Positions 34,262 through 46,903 of a DNA stretch of 64,000 nucleotides are shown here, one piece after another. Each line of letters starts with the position of its first letter. Position 1 is the stretch's first letter. Position numbers and translations under genes: made by a program. Source of the stretch: Diphasiastrum complanatum (Eukaryota > Streptophyta > Lycopodiopsida > Lycopodiales > Lycopodiaceae). The stretch spans positions 21,062,331-21,126,330 of the forward strand of contig CM055094.1 in the NCBI GenBank assembly GCA_029204225.1. Direction: 5' to 3'. The notes below the pieces were generated by a model. The model was not told the DNA's origin. It worked only from the letters and a program-made list of their open reading frames with translations, and did not search any database.

Positions 34262-34555
34262 CTATGTGTAGAATGTTGATTTTCTTGTAGATCTTGATTC
34301 CACAAGTGTGAAGATTATAATATATATGATTCTGTTAAACATCGCTCTACAATCATTTAATGATTTTTCTTCAAATTCAGCTTTAACGATCTTCCCATGT
34401 GTGGTGAGTTGGTGTATGCGCTTTTGTTGGGCTTCTACACTCAAGTTCGATTCTTTGGGATCCCTCGCCAACTGTGGTTTCAATACTTTCTTTGCAAGAT
34501 TCTCATTTGAAATTTCCTTGGGACCCTTCTTATCTCCATCAGATATTTTTTTCAA
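34262..34555 (-). CDS. Lys-rich short ORF, copy 3
   Basis: A 97-codon minus-strand frame with ISDGDKKGPKEISNENLA and LARDPKESNLSVEAQ. A change after FEEKSL removes the usual stop, so the end differs. It precedes the tandem array of the CENH3-like gene at 35393, as in the left arm. Confidence 0.35.
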   Translation of the reverse strand: MKKISDGDKKGPKEISNENLAKKVLKPQLARDPKESNLSVEAQQKRIHQLTTHGKIVKAEFEEKSLNDCRAMFNRIIYIIIFTLVESRSTRKSTFYT

Positions 34556-34609
34556 CGTTGATGCTAGGCCATACTACAGGGAAGTAGTTCATGTGTGACT
34601 CCCCACTCA

Positions 34610-34611
<2 letters not shown>

Positions 34612-34655
<44 letters not shown>

Positions 34656-35440
34656 CCACTCAAGCCTACATGGCAAACCCACGTGGTATAGCTTAGTTGG
34701 CTTGCCACACAAGCCTATGTCAAGCCTATATGGCAGACTGCAACATACCAGCATGAACATACTAGCATCAAGCCTATGTCAAGACTATATGACCTACCAC
34801 GCAAGCCTATGATAGGCCTACATGGCTTGCCACATGGCAAGTCCCCAGCCTGCATGGTTTATCTCATGACATGCCTACATGGCTTGCCACATGGCAACTT
34901 GGGAGCCCCAGCTCTCTCTCTCTAGCTCCACTCAAGCCTACATGGCAGAGCTTGGTTGGCTTGCCACACAAGCCTATGGCAAAGCTATGTGGTATCCTAC
35001 GACATGCTTATGTGGGAAGCATCAGAAATATGCCATGCCTATGTGGCCTGCCATGCAAGCCTATGGTTTATCTCATGACATGCCTACACAGCTTGCCACA
35101 TGGCAACTTGGGAGCCCCAGCTCTCTCTCTCTAGCTCCACTCAAGCCTACATGGCAGAGCCTGGTTTGCTTGCCACACAAGCCTAAGGCAAGCCTATGTG
35201 GTAGCCTGCGACATGCTTACGTAGGAAGCATCAGAAACATGCCATGCCTATGTGGAGTGCCACGCAAGCCTATGGTAGGCCTGTGTGGTTTGCCAAGTGG
35301 CAACTTTTGCGCCCACCTATATATATATATATATATCTCTAGGTCCACTCAAGCCTACGTGGCACAGGGCCCAGTTGGCATGACATACAAGGTTATGGTA
35401 GGCTTACATGGCTTGCCACATGGCAACCCTCAAGCCTGCA
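34612..35440 (-). repeat. Tandem array beside CENH3-like copy 2
   Basis: CT run 34612-34652, two ~200-bp units (each with CAGCTCTCTCTCTCTAGCTCC), and a TA run 35319-35336. An apparent plus-strand 203-codon frame (34879-35490) is made of repeated array text and is not called a gene. Confidence 0.7.
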
Positions 35441-35851
35441 TGATTTGCCATGTGGCATACCGCTGTCATAGGTGTTTCGAAACCTCATGACAAGAAGCAT
35501 GTCCTTGGGCATCAGTGTCACCCTCTTGCCATGAATGGAACACAGCATCGAATCCTCAAACAATTTTGTCTGGAAGTCCTCGTATGCAATATGGAGGGCC
35601 TCCAATGCAGCGATATTCCACCTCACTGCATAGGGCAGATGCGTGGTCATATCTTGTGTAACCTCCCTCACAGCCCGGTACAAGGCTGCTTTCAGGATCA
35701 CAAGTTTGGTGTACCTCTGCAAGGCCCTGATGTCCGTCAACAATAGACGGCGAGGTCTTTCATGTCTTTGCAGACGTATGGGTTCAGATGTCTGGGGACG
35801 GGACAGTTGAAGAAAATGGGTAAGCCTAGCAGTTTGCTTCGTCCGAGCCAT
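35393..35851 (-). CDS. CENH3-like histone H3 variant, copy 2
   Basis: A 152-residue intronless frame. Starts MARTKQTARLTHF. Compared by eye with copy 3 it has about 10 substitutions, 7 of them in the first 39 residues (the tail and start of alpha-N). The fold keeps the RW after loop 1, FEDSMLCSIH and KRVTLMPKD. The stop present in copy 1 after SCRL is absent, so the protein adds about 12 residues from array sequence. Promoter and leader are conserved. Functional expression is not shown by sequence. Confidence 0.75.
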   Translation of the reverse strand: MARTKQTARLTHFLQLSRPQTSEPIRLQRHERPRRLLLTDIRALQRYTKLVILKAALYRAVREVTQDMTTHLPYAVRWNIAALEALHIAYEDFQTKLFEDSMLCSIHGKRVTLMPKDMLLVMRFRNTYDSGMPHGKSCRLEGCHVASHVSLP

Positions 35852-36160
35852 TGAGGCCGGATATCTATACCATGCGAGGACAGAGATACAGCAGAAGAGA
35901 GAGCTAAATTATATCGCGTAATGGCGACACTGAGAACTCTAAGGGTGATATCACTACAACGTGAGAGAGTGGCAAAGACAGACGGGGAGAGGCAGGGACT
36001 TGCATGATGGCGATACTGGGAAAGTCAGGCTAATTTCGCTACGATGTGAGAGGGTGTAAGGAATAGGCCTGGGGACGAGGTCACTCGCATGATGGAGATA
36101 TCACGAATGCAGGTCGTATGGAAGCAATCAAACATGATAGCAAATTATGCGAAAACCTAT
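35852..36160 (-). other. 5' leader of CENH3-like copy 2
   Basis: Minus-strand version of 5971-6275, with the TATCGCCATCATG-type repeats diverged but recognisable (TGATGGCGATA near 36005). Confidence 0.5.
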
Positions 36161-36169
36161 ACAATCCCT

Positions 36170-36510
36170 GGGAATGGACTTATATAGGAGAAAAAAGTTG
36201 GCACGTGTGAATCCTAGCGACATGTGGCCCAGTCAATAGTTGACATGTGGAACCACACGTTTGTATACGCATGTGTGAAACTGCACGTCTGGATCAACAC
36301 GTGTGGGATCCCATGTGGGGACATGTGGCCGAATGGATCAGCGACATGTGTTCTTGCACATCGGCTCGCACGTGTGGTCACGTGGCCCAATCAGTAACTG
36401 ACGTGTGGGACCACACTTCTGTATCCGCACGTGTGAAACTTGCACATGTGGCCATGTGGTCGAATGGTTTGGTGACGTGTGTTCTGGCACGTGTTTGAAA
36501 TGTCGTATGC
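36170..36510 (-). promoter_or_regulatory. G-box/TATA promoter of CENH3-like copy 2
   Basis: Minus-strand TATATAA at 36180-36186 with CACGTG motifs from 36200 to 36500. It is cut at about 36510, so the distal part is shorter than in copy 1. Confidence 0.6.
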
Positions 36511-36519
36511 ATTGTGATG

Positions 36520-37455
36520 TGAATGTGTTGATAAACTAGGAATCAATGCATTGATTAGTAATCTAGCTTAGATCTTGTTTGGATTTTAAGTAGGTGCTTT
36601 CTCCATCATTTCTAGAACCAAATGGGTTTATTTTGCTGTATTTTTATCAAAAAGAACCCCAACTTCCTACAAGTGGAAAAGTGGGCAATAAAGGGGAGTT
36701 TGCTGATGTCCTAGTTCAGGATAAATGTGGTTACAATTGTCAAGGAAATTGTGGAAGAGGTGCCAATTGACACTGCAATGGCTCCTTCAAAAAAACAAAA
36801 AATATAAATGATCTTGATTATTTCTGGGAGTAATAAATTCTCTTTTATTTTAAAAAAAAATTGCGTATATATTTCTTGAAATATTGTGTATTGAAATCTT
36901 TTTGATTAATTTAATGTTTTTAAATTTGTTTGTATTAAAACTATAGATTTAGCAGTTTTTTAATGATTTAAATATTAGCAAAACAAAAATTGCAACAAAC
37001 TGTCAGGTTTTTAATATTTTAATTTTTTGTTGTGTTTTTATAAGAAGTTTCTAGAAATAATTTCATTTGCAATCATTTAATGTTTAGATATAAGTAAAGA
37101 TTTAAATACTAATTCAAATTTTGTCATAATTTAAAAAATATTTTTCTTGATACAAGAATTGTAATTTGAAACACTTTTAAATTTTTTAAAAAAACATTGA
37201 AAACTTTTGTTTTAATAAACAAAAATGTTTTTTTTAGTTATTCTAATGGTTGTGTCCAATGATTTTATTTTGAATAGTATTGTTATTTCATATAAGCTAA
37301 TTTGCAATTATTAACAAAAATCTATTAACAAAATTTTAGTAGGTTGATTAATTTTCTTGCAAAATACAACATTTTTTTTAGCATTACAATATCTTTATTT
37401 GAAGCATTTTAAATATGGATACTTTTTTTATAAAATTAAAAAAAAAAGCGACAAA
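36520..37455. repeat. AT-rich dispersed repeat, inverted copy
   Basis: Inverted relative of 18600-19560. No gene. Confidence 0.55.
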
Positions 37456-37459
37456 AAAA

Positions 37460-38635
37460 AATGGATCTCCATGTCATTTCTTTTTTTTTTGGGTCATCGT
37501 GTTTCATGATGAACAATCTTAGTAAATTCTTCCCTGGTGCATTTTTCCAAAATCAGATGAATGGCTTTTTTCTTTGGCTACACAAGCTCGCCAGAGATGT
37601 TGTCAAGTCACACCTACTTTTCTCTTTTTATGCCAGCACATGATTGATTTGCTGTAAACCCTTCTGCTAAACTCCTTGCCAACTTAGGAGATGCTGAAAA
37701 CATTAGAGAGATTGAACGCCTCCTCAAAAGACCAAATTTTTTCACTGTCCAAGATAAATTCTTCCAAAACTCAAATGAAAGACCTGGTTCTTTCAATCTA
37801 AACAACCCTAGTTCGGTGGTTTCTGGACAAAATATGGGAAAAAGAAAGAAGTATACATGATATAATGGAAAGGAAGGACAAGGCAGTGGTGCAAAAAAAG
37901 ACTTACTGGCTAAAAGACTGAACTTTTACAGGTATTAACTAGCTCGTAGGATGACGAGGATCTGCTGAGAAGAACTCTCACTAGGAATATGGTGGATCGA
38001 CTACAGCTCAGCATGCGCAAGGACAAGGCGGAGATCTTTTTACATTTACGCTACTGTAATAGAATGTTTGAGACCATTCATGTGAGACACTTTTACACTC
38101 GTATTTTATTACAATCTTTGGCCTTATATACACAAGTCCTTTCATAATATTGTGTTTGCTTGGTCATACTTACCTAACATCAAAAGTGAATGGTACTTTC
38201 TGTTTGATGTTTTCTGCAATTTTGAAATCGAAAATCTATCTTTATGTTCTTGCTCTTTTCTAAAACATTTCAAAGATTTCATTTCAGAAAAATTTGACTA
38301 TGTTCTAACAACGGACTGCAATATAATTAGAAGTATGTACCTCAGAAAATCTTAGCTATTTAGGAAAAACATCATTGAACTCTTGTTTTAAATCTTGCAT
38401 TAAAAGCTGTTCTTGATGCTAATTTTTGGTGTTAAAGCATGTTAACACATTCGCATCACAATGCATACGAGATTTCAAAACAAGATGAAAAAGCTCATAC
38501 TTAGAATTATGTAGTTTTTCCATAACTTCCGCCGAGGAAACCATCGGTGATGGGAGTACATTAGTCTCCCCATAAATAGAGACTATCTGGTCAAACTTAT
38601 CTTTGAATACAATAGTATGGTTTTTGAAATTTTTA
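37460..38635 (-). mobile_element. Ty3/gypsy remnant, copy 3
   Basis: Block U (37614-37920), LTR-like stretch and FNDVFPK, ending in the protease C-terminal part at 38635, where AT-rich sequence starts over. Confidence 0.5.
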
Positions 38636-39610
38636 AAAAAACTTTGAAAACTTTTGTTTTAATAAGCAAAAAGGTTTTTTTTAGTTATTCTAATGGTTGT
38701 GTCCAATGATTTTATTTTGAATAGTATTGTTATTTCATATAAGCTAATTTGCAATTATTAACAAAAATCTATTAACAAAATTTTAGTAGGTTGATTAATT
38801 TTCTTGCAAAATACAACATTTTTTTTAGCATTACAATATCTTTATTTGAAGCATTTTAGATATGGATATTTTTTTTATAAAATAAAAAAAAAAAGCGACA
38901 AAAAAAAAATGGGTCTCCATGTCATTTCTTTTTTTTTTTGGGTCATCGTGTTTCATGATGAACAATCTTAGTAAATTCTTCCCTGGTGCATTCTTCCAAA
39001 ATCAGATGAATGGCTTTTTTCTTTGGCTACACAAGCTCGCCAGAGATGTTGTCAAGTCACACCTACTTTTCTCTTTTTACGCCAGCACATGATTGATTTG
39101 CTGCAAACCCTTCTGCGAAACTCCTTGCCGACTCCGACTTAGGAGATGCTGAAAACATTAGAGAGATTGAATGCCTCCTCAAAAGACCAAATTTTTTGGC
39201 TGTCCAAGATCTATCTTTATGTTCTTGCTCTTTTCTGAAACATTTCAAAGATTTCATGTTGGAAAAATTCGATTATGTGCTTAAAACGGACTGCAATATA
39301 ATTAGAAGTATGTACCTCAGAAAATCTTACCTATTTAGGAAAAACATCATTGAACTCTTGTTTTAAATCTTGCATTAAAAGCTGTTCTTGATGCTAATTT
39401 TTGGTGTTAAAGCATGTTAACACATTCACATCATCATTCACATCACAATGCATACGAGATTTCAAAACAAGATGAAAAAGCTCATACTTAGAATCATGTA
39501 GTTTTTCCATAACTTCCGCCGAGCAAACCATCGATGATGGGAGTAAATTAGTCTCCCCATAAATAGAGACTATCTGGTCAAACTTATCTTTAAATACCAT
39601 AGTAAGGTTT
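38636..39610 (-). mobile_element. Ty3/gypsy remnant, copy 4, internally deleted
   Basis: Direct repeat of the previous copy, with its AT-rich flank. Block U is fused at about 39205 to the region near FNDVFPK, losing the LTR-like middle. The protease end is 39394-39600. It joins family B at 39610. Confidence 0.5.
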
Positions 39611-40193
39611 TTAAAATCTATTTACAAGTGGAGTCTCGGCTCGATCGACTGTGGAGGGCTTCGGATCGGTCGAACTTTGATGGACTTAGCTCAGTCAACT
39701 TTGTATGCAGACTATGGACGCTCAGCTTCGTCCACAGTGAATGCATAGTATGGACGCTCGGCTCGGTCCACGGTGATTGCAAAGTATGGGGGCTCGGCTC
39801 TATGAGCATTGTATGTAGAGTATTGCTCGGTAGTGTATGGAGACTAGAAATTTGTGGAAAAATTTGGAGCAATGTCGCTCTGATAGGATGTGGAAACGAT
39901 GATGTTTCTTCGCTATAACGTACTAGTAGAGAGCTTTCAACCCAAATCGGTGTTGAATGTGTGGTTTTGACAAGCTCTAGTAGCACTACCCCTCAGTATT
40001 TGGCTCGTGCTAGATGTGACGATTTTTGTGTAATGTAGCAGATCTCGGCAGCTTAGGGTTTTTGGAAATGGATGACGATGGCGCTCTGGATCCATGGTGG
40101 ATGTATGTAGATGGTGTCCAAGCATGCGAAGGAGTAATCAAGCATGGTCGTAGCAAATGATAGATCTCCACTAAAAGATGGAAAATCAATCCT
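39611..40193 (-). pseudogene. ORF family B, 5' part only (copy 8)
   Basis: Minus-strand leader, three minisatellite units and the short MDPERHRHPF ORF (from about 40090). It mirrors 16838-17440, including the same join to gypsy. Confidence 0.4.
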
Positions 40194-40409
40194 TTGAAGG
40201 TATCAAAGCTTCTAAATTCCATTTCCATGGCTGAAGAAGAAAGTGCCAGCATCAAATCTTCTCCCATCAGAGTTTGTTTGCATTTCCTAAAAAGCATGCA
40301 TGGCAGCATGGCAGTAAAGCATGATATTGTGACTTTTTGTAATGTTCTGCAACATTTGCTTACATACATAGCTACACCAAATGAGAAAATTAAGGACCTA
40401 GATTCTTAA
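40194..40409 (+). CDS. Small ORF facing family B, copy 2
   Basis: A 71-codon frame. The last ~59 codons match 16635-16817 (SASIKSSPIRVCLHF... NEKIKDLDS). Open in two independent copies; function unknown. Confidence 0.3.
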   Translation: MKVSKLLNSISMAEEESASIKSSPIRVCLHFLKSMHGSMAVKHDIVTFCNVLQHLLTYIATPNEKIKDLDS

Positions 40410-41340
40410 AGAGTTTTATGAGGTTGAAATTCTAGTTTTTCTACAAATCAACTTTCTCTGAAAGTTTCTTTTTGGTGGAAATGATGCTATTTATACCAAG
40501 TGTAGGCTAATTTGTAATGGCAAAGATCCAGTTTGCAGCTCACCATGATTATGATCGTTTGCAAGTAGCCTATTATAAGCAAATTGTGCTGCACTTTCAT
40601 GTTATCTTAGCACATTTGAATGTAGCCTGTGATTTTATTGGTTCGATATTCTAGTAGCTTTTTTGCGCCATTTAAGGTAAGAAAAAGAGAGCACAATCTT
40701 TAACGCTTGCTTCTTGTACAACCAAATTACCTTCCAATTTTTTCAAGCCTATTTGCAGTAAAGTGTCTCACATCTCTGTGGAACATATGCACAAAAGTGA
40801 ATCACTTTCTGCCACGTGATGATAGTGATACATTGTGCACTAGGGAATCACATTGTTGATAAGTTGGATTCACATTTACATCATGAAGCAAATAGTCTTG
40901 TAAGTTTCGTGTTCAAGTGGATCGGAAGCTCGCTCCAATTGATGTTGAGATTAATATATCATGCTATCTCTAGCCTAATAGCCACACACTAGATGTTTGG
41001 ATCCAGAAAATATTCACACAAAGGGACATAGGTCTACCACGTAGGTCTGCCACGTAGTTTTCAATCAATCAAAAGGAAGGTAGATCCTTATCTTTGGTAC
41101 TATAATAGTTAGTGCTTAGACTTATTGAGATCTTAGAAATTGAATTTTAGGGTCAGCCCAAAGTTTTTGACAAGTGCTCATCAAGTGAATGCATTTCTAG
41201 TCAAGATTGTGTTCAATTTTGCTTGATTTGTGAGATATTTGGATTGATTATTGCATGATGATTCAACTGATCTTGTAGGAATGATTTCAAGAGGCATATT
41301 TATGTGCATATGATTCCTTTTGGTTCAGTTTAGGTGAATC
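40410..41340. other. Non-coding shared repeat region, inverted
   Basis: Mirror of 15721-16634. No gene seen. Confidence 0.5.
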
Positions 41341-41350
41341 CTATATCCTT

Positions 41351-42832
41351 GTGAAGTCGAGATCAAGGAGGAGGCAGTCGAGATCAATGAATGCATATCT
41401 TTTGGATTCACATGATAGATTGAATGCTTCTAATTATTCAATTTGGAAGCTAAGAATGGAACCAATCCTTATTTTACAAGATCTAATGGATATAGCGAGT
41501 GGCGAAGAGGATGAGCCTATTCACCCTCAAGAAGCTACAAAATACAAAAGGAGGTGCAAGGTTGATCTCCATTGTATAAAATGAATGTAGGTCATGAGCT
41601 TCTTAAGGAGGTAGGTGCTTGCATCTTGGCTCAAGAATCATGAGAAACTCTTCAAAAGATATATGAATCCAAGAATACTTCAAGGTTGATATCCTTGAAG
41701 AATCAAATCCATATGTGCTGAGAGTCAAGGACTTAAACAAAGAGCTTGCTCACATAGGAGATTCCATTAAGGAAAGTGAAGTTGTTCAACCAATCTTGAA
41801 TGGTTTAAGTGAGGATTTTGCTAACTTGGTGCAAGGCTATGCAGTCATGGGAAAGTTGCCTTCACTTGAAGATCTCCAAGGATTCCTCATGGTCGAGGAG
41901 AGTAGGAGAACTCACATCAAGTCAAGGATGGAGAAGCTCTCCCTCAATGATGGATATGACAAGGTTCTTTTCATTAAGACCAAGAGAAAATACAAAGGCA
42001 AAGGTGTTGCATTCAAGAAGAACCAAGTCAAAGCTCGAGCAAGCCAAAGAAGGATAAGTCGAAGATCAAATGCTACTTTTGTGGCAAGACAGGGAACTAT
42101 GCCTCGGAGTGCTTCAAGAAGAAGCAAACTCAAAGTCAAGCAAACCTTGGTCAAGAGGAAGAGGAGAGCTCTCATGAAGATTTCGTCATGATGTCAAGTT
42201 TCTCATCTTCAAGCATAAGAGGTGAGGACCCTTGGTGGATAGATAGTGGGGCTAGCTCCCACATGACAAGTAAGAGGGAGTATTTTTCAACATTATCTAC
42301 CTATGAAGGACCTATCACATAAATTTTTACAGCAAATAATTATGCTTATAAGATAGAAGGAATAGGATCCATACCTTTTTGCTTGGGATCTTCAAGGAAG
42401 ATCAAGATTGATGGAATGCTTTACATTTTCAGTATCACTAAGAACTTGCTTAGTGTAGGGCAATTGCTTGACAATGGTTTGATTGTGGAGTTCGCCACAA
42501 ATACATGTTACATCAAGAAGGATGGCAAGATCATTGCTAAAGGGGTGATGATCTCCACACAACCCGGCCTCACTCTTCAAAAGGTGATCGGTCATCTTCT
42601 TCAGGAAGAAATGCGCAGAAAGACCAACGGCCTGTCCATCAAAAACAAATCCATGGCCCTGTACACCAAGAAGAATTACTATTCCAAGGTCAAGAATCAA
42701 GTGCAACAACAACAACATAAGCCTCACACTCAAGGTCAGAGTAGGGATCGCTGGTTCCAAGATCAACTGGTCTCAAACTCGAGGTCGGTGGCTCAACTGC
42801 TGCAAAGTGACATCTATCAAAAGATAGCCTAA
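41351..42832 (+). mobile_element. Ty1/copia remnant, chimeric type, copy 4 (best gag)
   Basis: Gag start is open (41351-41584: MNAYLLDSHDRLNASNYSIW, LRMEPILILQDLMDI), typical of the copia gag N-terminus. The gag core lies at 41715-42000 in other frames. The zinc knuckle has His replaced by Asn (GKTGNYASEC). The protease motif WWIDSGASSHMT is at about 42232-42268, with a stop after GPIT. The open frame 42383-42832 enters the second gag-like segment. Not functional. Confidence 0.7.
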
Positions 42833-43850
42833 TAACGTGGAGGTTTGCTTGTTCTTGATATAGCCATGGAGGCAGTTGGAAGCAAACTGGCCCCAGTCAT
42901 AAAGGTTCTCATTGTGTAGTCTAGAATCAGCCATCATGTGGAATAGTTTCATGGGGATACGCGTGATCTTGGACCTATAGCGCTGTGTATATTTTGCTAG
43001 ATAGGCACATGGAGCAGCTAAGGGCTTATCATTTATGACCTCAATACGGTAACCATCTTTTTTTTCCATTTGTCCACTGAGGGGTCTATGTATTTGAAGT
43101 ATGCTATGGATTCAATTTTTTTGAGAGTCCTACTAACTGTGTTCGGTCCCCTAGGGAAGCCAAATGTATTGAGGTCAGCTCCAGAAATAGGGATAATGTA
43201 GACAAAATTTTGGTTAGGAGGTAACATGAACTGGAAAATCTGTCGATGGGGTTATAAGCAATATGCAATCGAAATGGGCTCTGATAGCCACTGATCAAAA
43301 GAGAAAGTTGGAACTCTATGTGGCTCAGGAACTAGTGTGCCTCCTAGTACCAAGTGTTCATCTCATAGATATCGAGGCTTTCCATGGTGATGTCAATTCT
43401 ATCTTGAGTTGGGTCATCAGAACTGGAAGATGTTGTGGCAGACAGGTTCTAGACTCGGCTGATGACTCTGTTGAAGGTTCGGCTCTGGTAACAGACAAGT
43501 GGAGTCTCGGCTCGAATGACTGTGTAGGGCTTCGGATCGGTCGTCTTCGGATGGACTCGGCTCAATCAACTTTGTATGCAGAGTATGGATGCTCAGCTCG
43601 GTCCATAGTGAATGCAAAGTATGGGGGCTCGGCTCTATGAGCAGTGTATGTAGAATATTGCTCGGCAGTGTATGGAGACTAGAAATTTGTGGAAAAATTT
43701 GGAGAAATGTCGTTCTGATAGGATGTGGAAACGATGATGTTTCTTCGTAGTAACGTACTAGTAGCGAGCTTTCAACCCAAATCGGTGTTGAATGTGGGGT
43801 TTTGACAAGCTTCAGGAGCACTACCCCTCAGTATTTGGCTTGTGCTAGAT
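42773..43850 (-). pseudogene. ORF family B, copy 9
   Basis: Minus-strand frames 42773-43069 and 43033-43227 cover the central part. The leader with minisatellite is at 43540-43640. Mirrors 12960-14270 in the left arm. Confidence 0.45.
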
Positions 43851-45440
43851 GTGACGATTTTTGTGTAATGTAGCAGATCTCGGTAGCTGAGGGTTTTTGA
43901 AAATGGATGATAATGGCACTCCGGATCCGTGGTGGATGTATGTAGATGGTGTCCAAGGATGCGAAGGAGTAATCAAGCACTGTCGTAGCGAATGATAGAT
44001 CGCCACTAAAAGATGGAAAATCGATCCTTTGAAGTTATAGCTTTTCAAGGGTTCTGAATTTCATTTCCATGCCTAAAGAAGGAAGTGCCAGCATCAAATC
44101 TTCTCCCATCAGAGTTTGTTTTCATTTCCTAAAAAGCATGCATGGCAGCATGGCAGTAAAGCGTGATATTGTGATTTTTTGTAATGTTTCCATGTATGTG
44201 ATGATTTTTGTTGTTTAATTATATCTATGTTGATTGAAACTATGATAGCTTCGTGGTTGTCATTCGTAATATTAAAAGGTTTTTTTCACCTTATCTTGGG
44301 GCAAGTTCACAAATAGCAAGGTAACAAATTGGGACTCGGCAAGAACTCACTCCAAATAACTTTTTGAGCTTCACTAACTTATTCTCATGAATTTATCATT
44401 GTGTCTGACTTGCCATATACCAGTTTTATAAGTATTTGCTTGATCCTTTACTCTTAAATGCACCATAATGCTACTCCCTTACTGGCCATGACCTCTTCAC
44501 CGTAGCTCGGAACTGGGTCATGTTGGGTGTCGTTGAAAAAGCTCTCGTCGAGGGCTTTCTAATGGCACCGTAATCGTCTCTATTTGAGTTGCCGTTCAAA
44601 AGTTACACTATTTTTTTACCGAGTTGCATACTATACTACAAATAAAATGGCTTATTTACGGGCTGCCCCGACGCAAATTTACTGTTCTTTTAAAAAGAAA
44701 AGAAAATCAATTTGAAGGAGCTACGTTACGTAGATTTCAAATTTGAGTGTTTTGATTGGACCATGTGGAAGAAACTTTTGAGAAAAAAATAAAAGTTTTG
44801 TTTTTGAAAGGCCCCTTTTGTGCTCAAATTTTCTGTAATGGTTGATAAGTTGGATTCAGATTTACATCATGAAGCAAATAGTCTTGTAAGTTTTGTATTC
44901 AAGTGGATCGGAAGCTCACTCCAATGGAAGTTGAGAATAATATATCATGCTATCTCTATCCTAACAGCCACACACTAGATGTTTGGATCCAGAAAATATT
45001 CACACAAAGGGACATCACACATCAATATTAATCTACTTTCACCTTTTATTTTGTCACATCTCTTCGTGCTTATGCGACATGAAAAGCTCCCTTCAAACAA
45101 ACCTGTGAATGTGCCTTTCCTGTTGCCTTAATTTCTCATGCACTACCTTTGTCTTGGGCAACTAAAATGTGATACAATTGTGACCTTTTCTCATGCTTAT
45201 CTTTCTCCTATTCTTGGACAAGTAAAATTACATTGTTGTAAGGGGGGGGGGGGGGGTTTGTAGTATAGATGGCTATGAGTGTGAAAGGGGCATGGATTAT
45301 TCTTGACTTTGAAATGAATGGAGGGCGGTCTTATTCAAGTCACCTAGAGAATGGTCACAAGTTCTCCTTTAAGGATGGGATGCTCTATGCATATGACTAC
45401 AATGCCTCAACGTCTAACCCGAAATAGTACAAATAGAATG
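43851..45440. other. Non-coding shared repeat region, inverted
   Basis: Mirror of 11559-13090, with a G-run (45242-45256). A partial MPEEGSASIK-type small ORF lies near 44070-44170. No other gene. Confidence 0.55.
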
Positions 45441-45486
45441 CAATGCATGGAATCTCTCTCTCTCTCTCTCTCTCTCTGCATTATCG

Positions 45487-46829
45487 ATGTTCTCTGTCCT
45501 GATTTCGCCTCTTATTTTCGTCATTTACAGGAGGCTGAAGAGTCTCAGAAAAGGATTGTTGATCCAACATCGGCTTAGGAAGATGGAGCAGGACCTAGAA
45601 ATGAACATAGTATCGGCGGCTGAGAAAATCCGTTTGCCAAAATATCAGAAACTACGAAATCTATATGCGGAAGAAATTTGGAGGCACATGATATCAGTAA
45701 TTCGATTCTGGTAGGACGCAAAGACGCGGACAAGTCAGTTCCAACGACAACATCTAATTTGATCGGGAGCTCTTCTCAGCCAGAATTAATGGCGTCTACC
45801 GGTTGGAGAGCTCCAGTCCTCAAAGATACGCATGTGAATGAAAGGCTTGAGCAAGCACCAAAGCAAGTCCAGAATGATCCTTCTTTCAACGCAAGATTTC
45901 GTAGAAGACGAGCATGGAGATCGGAAGACAACATATCAGCATATCCTTGCAACTTTGCGATAATAGATGGCTCGTTCACTTCTCAGAAGGAATGTCATAC
46001 ATCAATCAATAATCTCTGGGAACTGAGTTCTGATTCTCGCGATCCTACAATCCAGCTACAACACAAGTTCTGCCAGTTTCTGTTGACTGTCATGGGCCAA
46101 AGGTTTGAGCAAGATCCACAATTTTCCATCAATCCCAACAAAGCGGTCCTTCACATGGAGGATACCAGGATCTATTTACGGATTCAATACTTTCCTGCAG
46201 ACTCCATACATATCTTAGAAGAGATGTGCACTTCAGGATTTATCATCAATGCTGATGAGGGTTACATGTACACCCAGAGATCAAAAGCATTTACTAGTCG
46301 AAGACAAATACGGACTCGAAACTGCTTCAACTGGCTACGTGAGCAAAATCATAAGCATGCCATTAAGTCAACTCTTATAGGACGAAAAGACGGGGACAAG
46401 TCAGTTCCAACGACGGCATCTAATTCGATCGGGAGCTCTTCTCAGCCAGATTTAATTGCGTCGACCGGTTGGAGAGCTCCATTCCTCAAAGATACGTACG
46501 TCTATGAAATGCTTGATCAATCACCAAAGCAAATTCAGAATGATCCTCCTTTCGACCCAAGTTTTCGTAGAAGACGAGCGCTAGCATGGAGATCGGAAGA
46601 CAACATATCAGCATATCCTTGCAACTTTGCGATAATAGATGGCTCGTTCTCTTCTCAGAAGGAATGTCATACATCCATCAAGAATTTGTGCAAATTAACT
46701 TCCGATTCTGACGATCCTACAATCAAGCTACAACACAAGTTCTGCCAGTTTCTGATGACTGTCATGGGCCGAAGGTTTGAGCAGGATCCACAATTTTTCA
46801 TCAACCACAGGGAAGTAGGTCATGTGTGA
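45487..46829 (+). pseudogene. Duplicated-domain protein T, copy 2 (frameshift and truncation)
   Basis: Plus-strand copy of 9897-11456. It starts MFSVLISPLIF. One base is missing near 45635 (GTTTGCC against GTTTGGCC), which shifts the frame. From 45678 the frame is open for 383 codons and includes the Ser codon that is a stop in copy 1. The first repeat is complete. The second is cut at DPQFFIN, where a sequence ending REVGHV from the array flank is attached. The two copies carry different lesions, so the ancestral gene was intact when duplicated. The CT run upstream is short (45453-45478). Confidence 0.6.
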
Positions 46830-46842
46830 CTCCTCACTCAGA

Positions 46843-46848
46843 CTCTCT

Positions 46849-46903
<55 letters not shown>

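Noticed and set aside
34879-35490. Plus-strand frame of 203 codons across the tandem array
   Set aside because: It consists of repeated array text. Similar frames occur on both strands in every array copy because the unit has few stops; the real gene at its end is the histone on the other strand.
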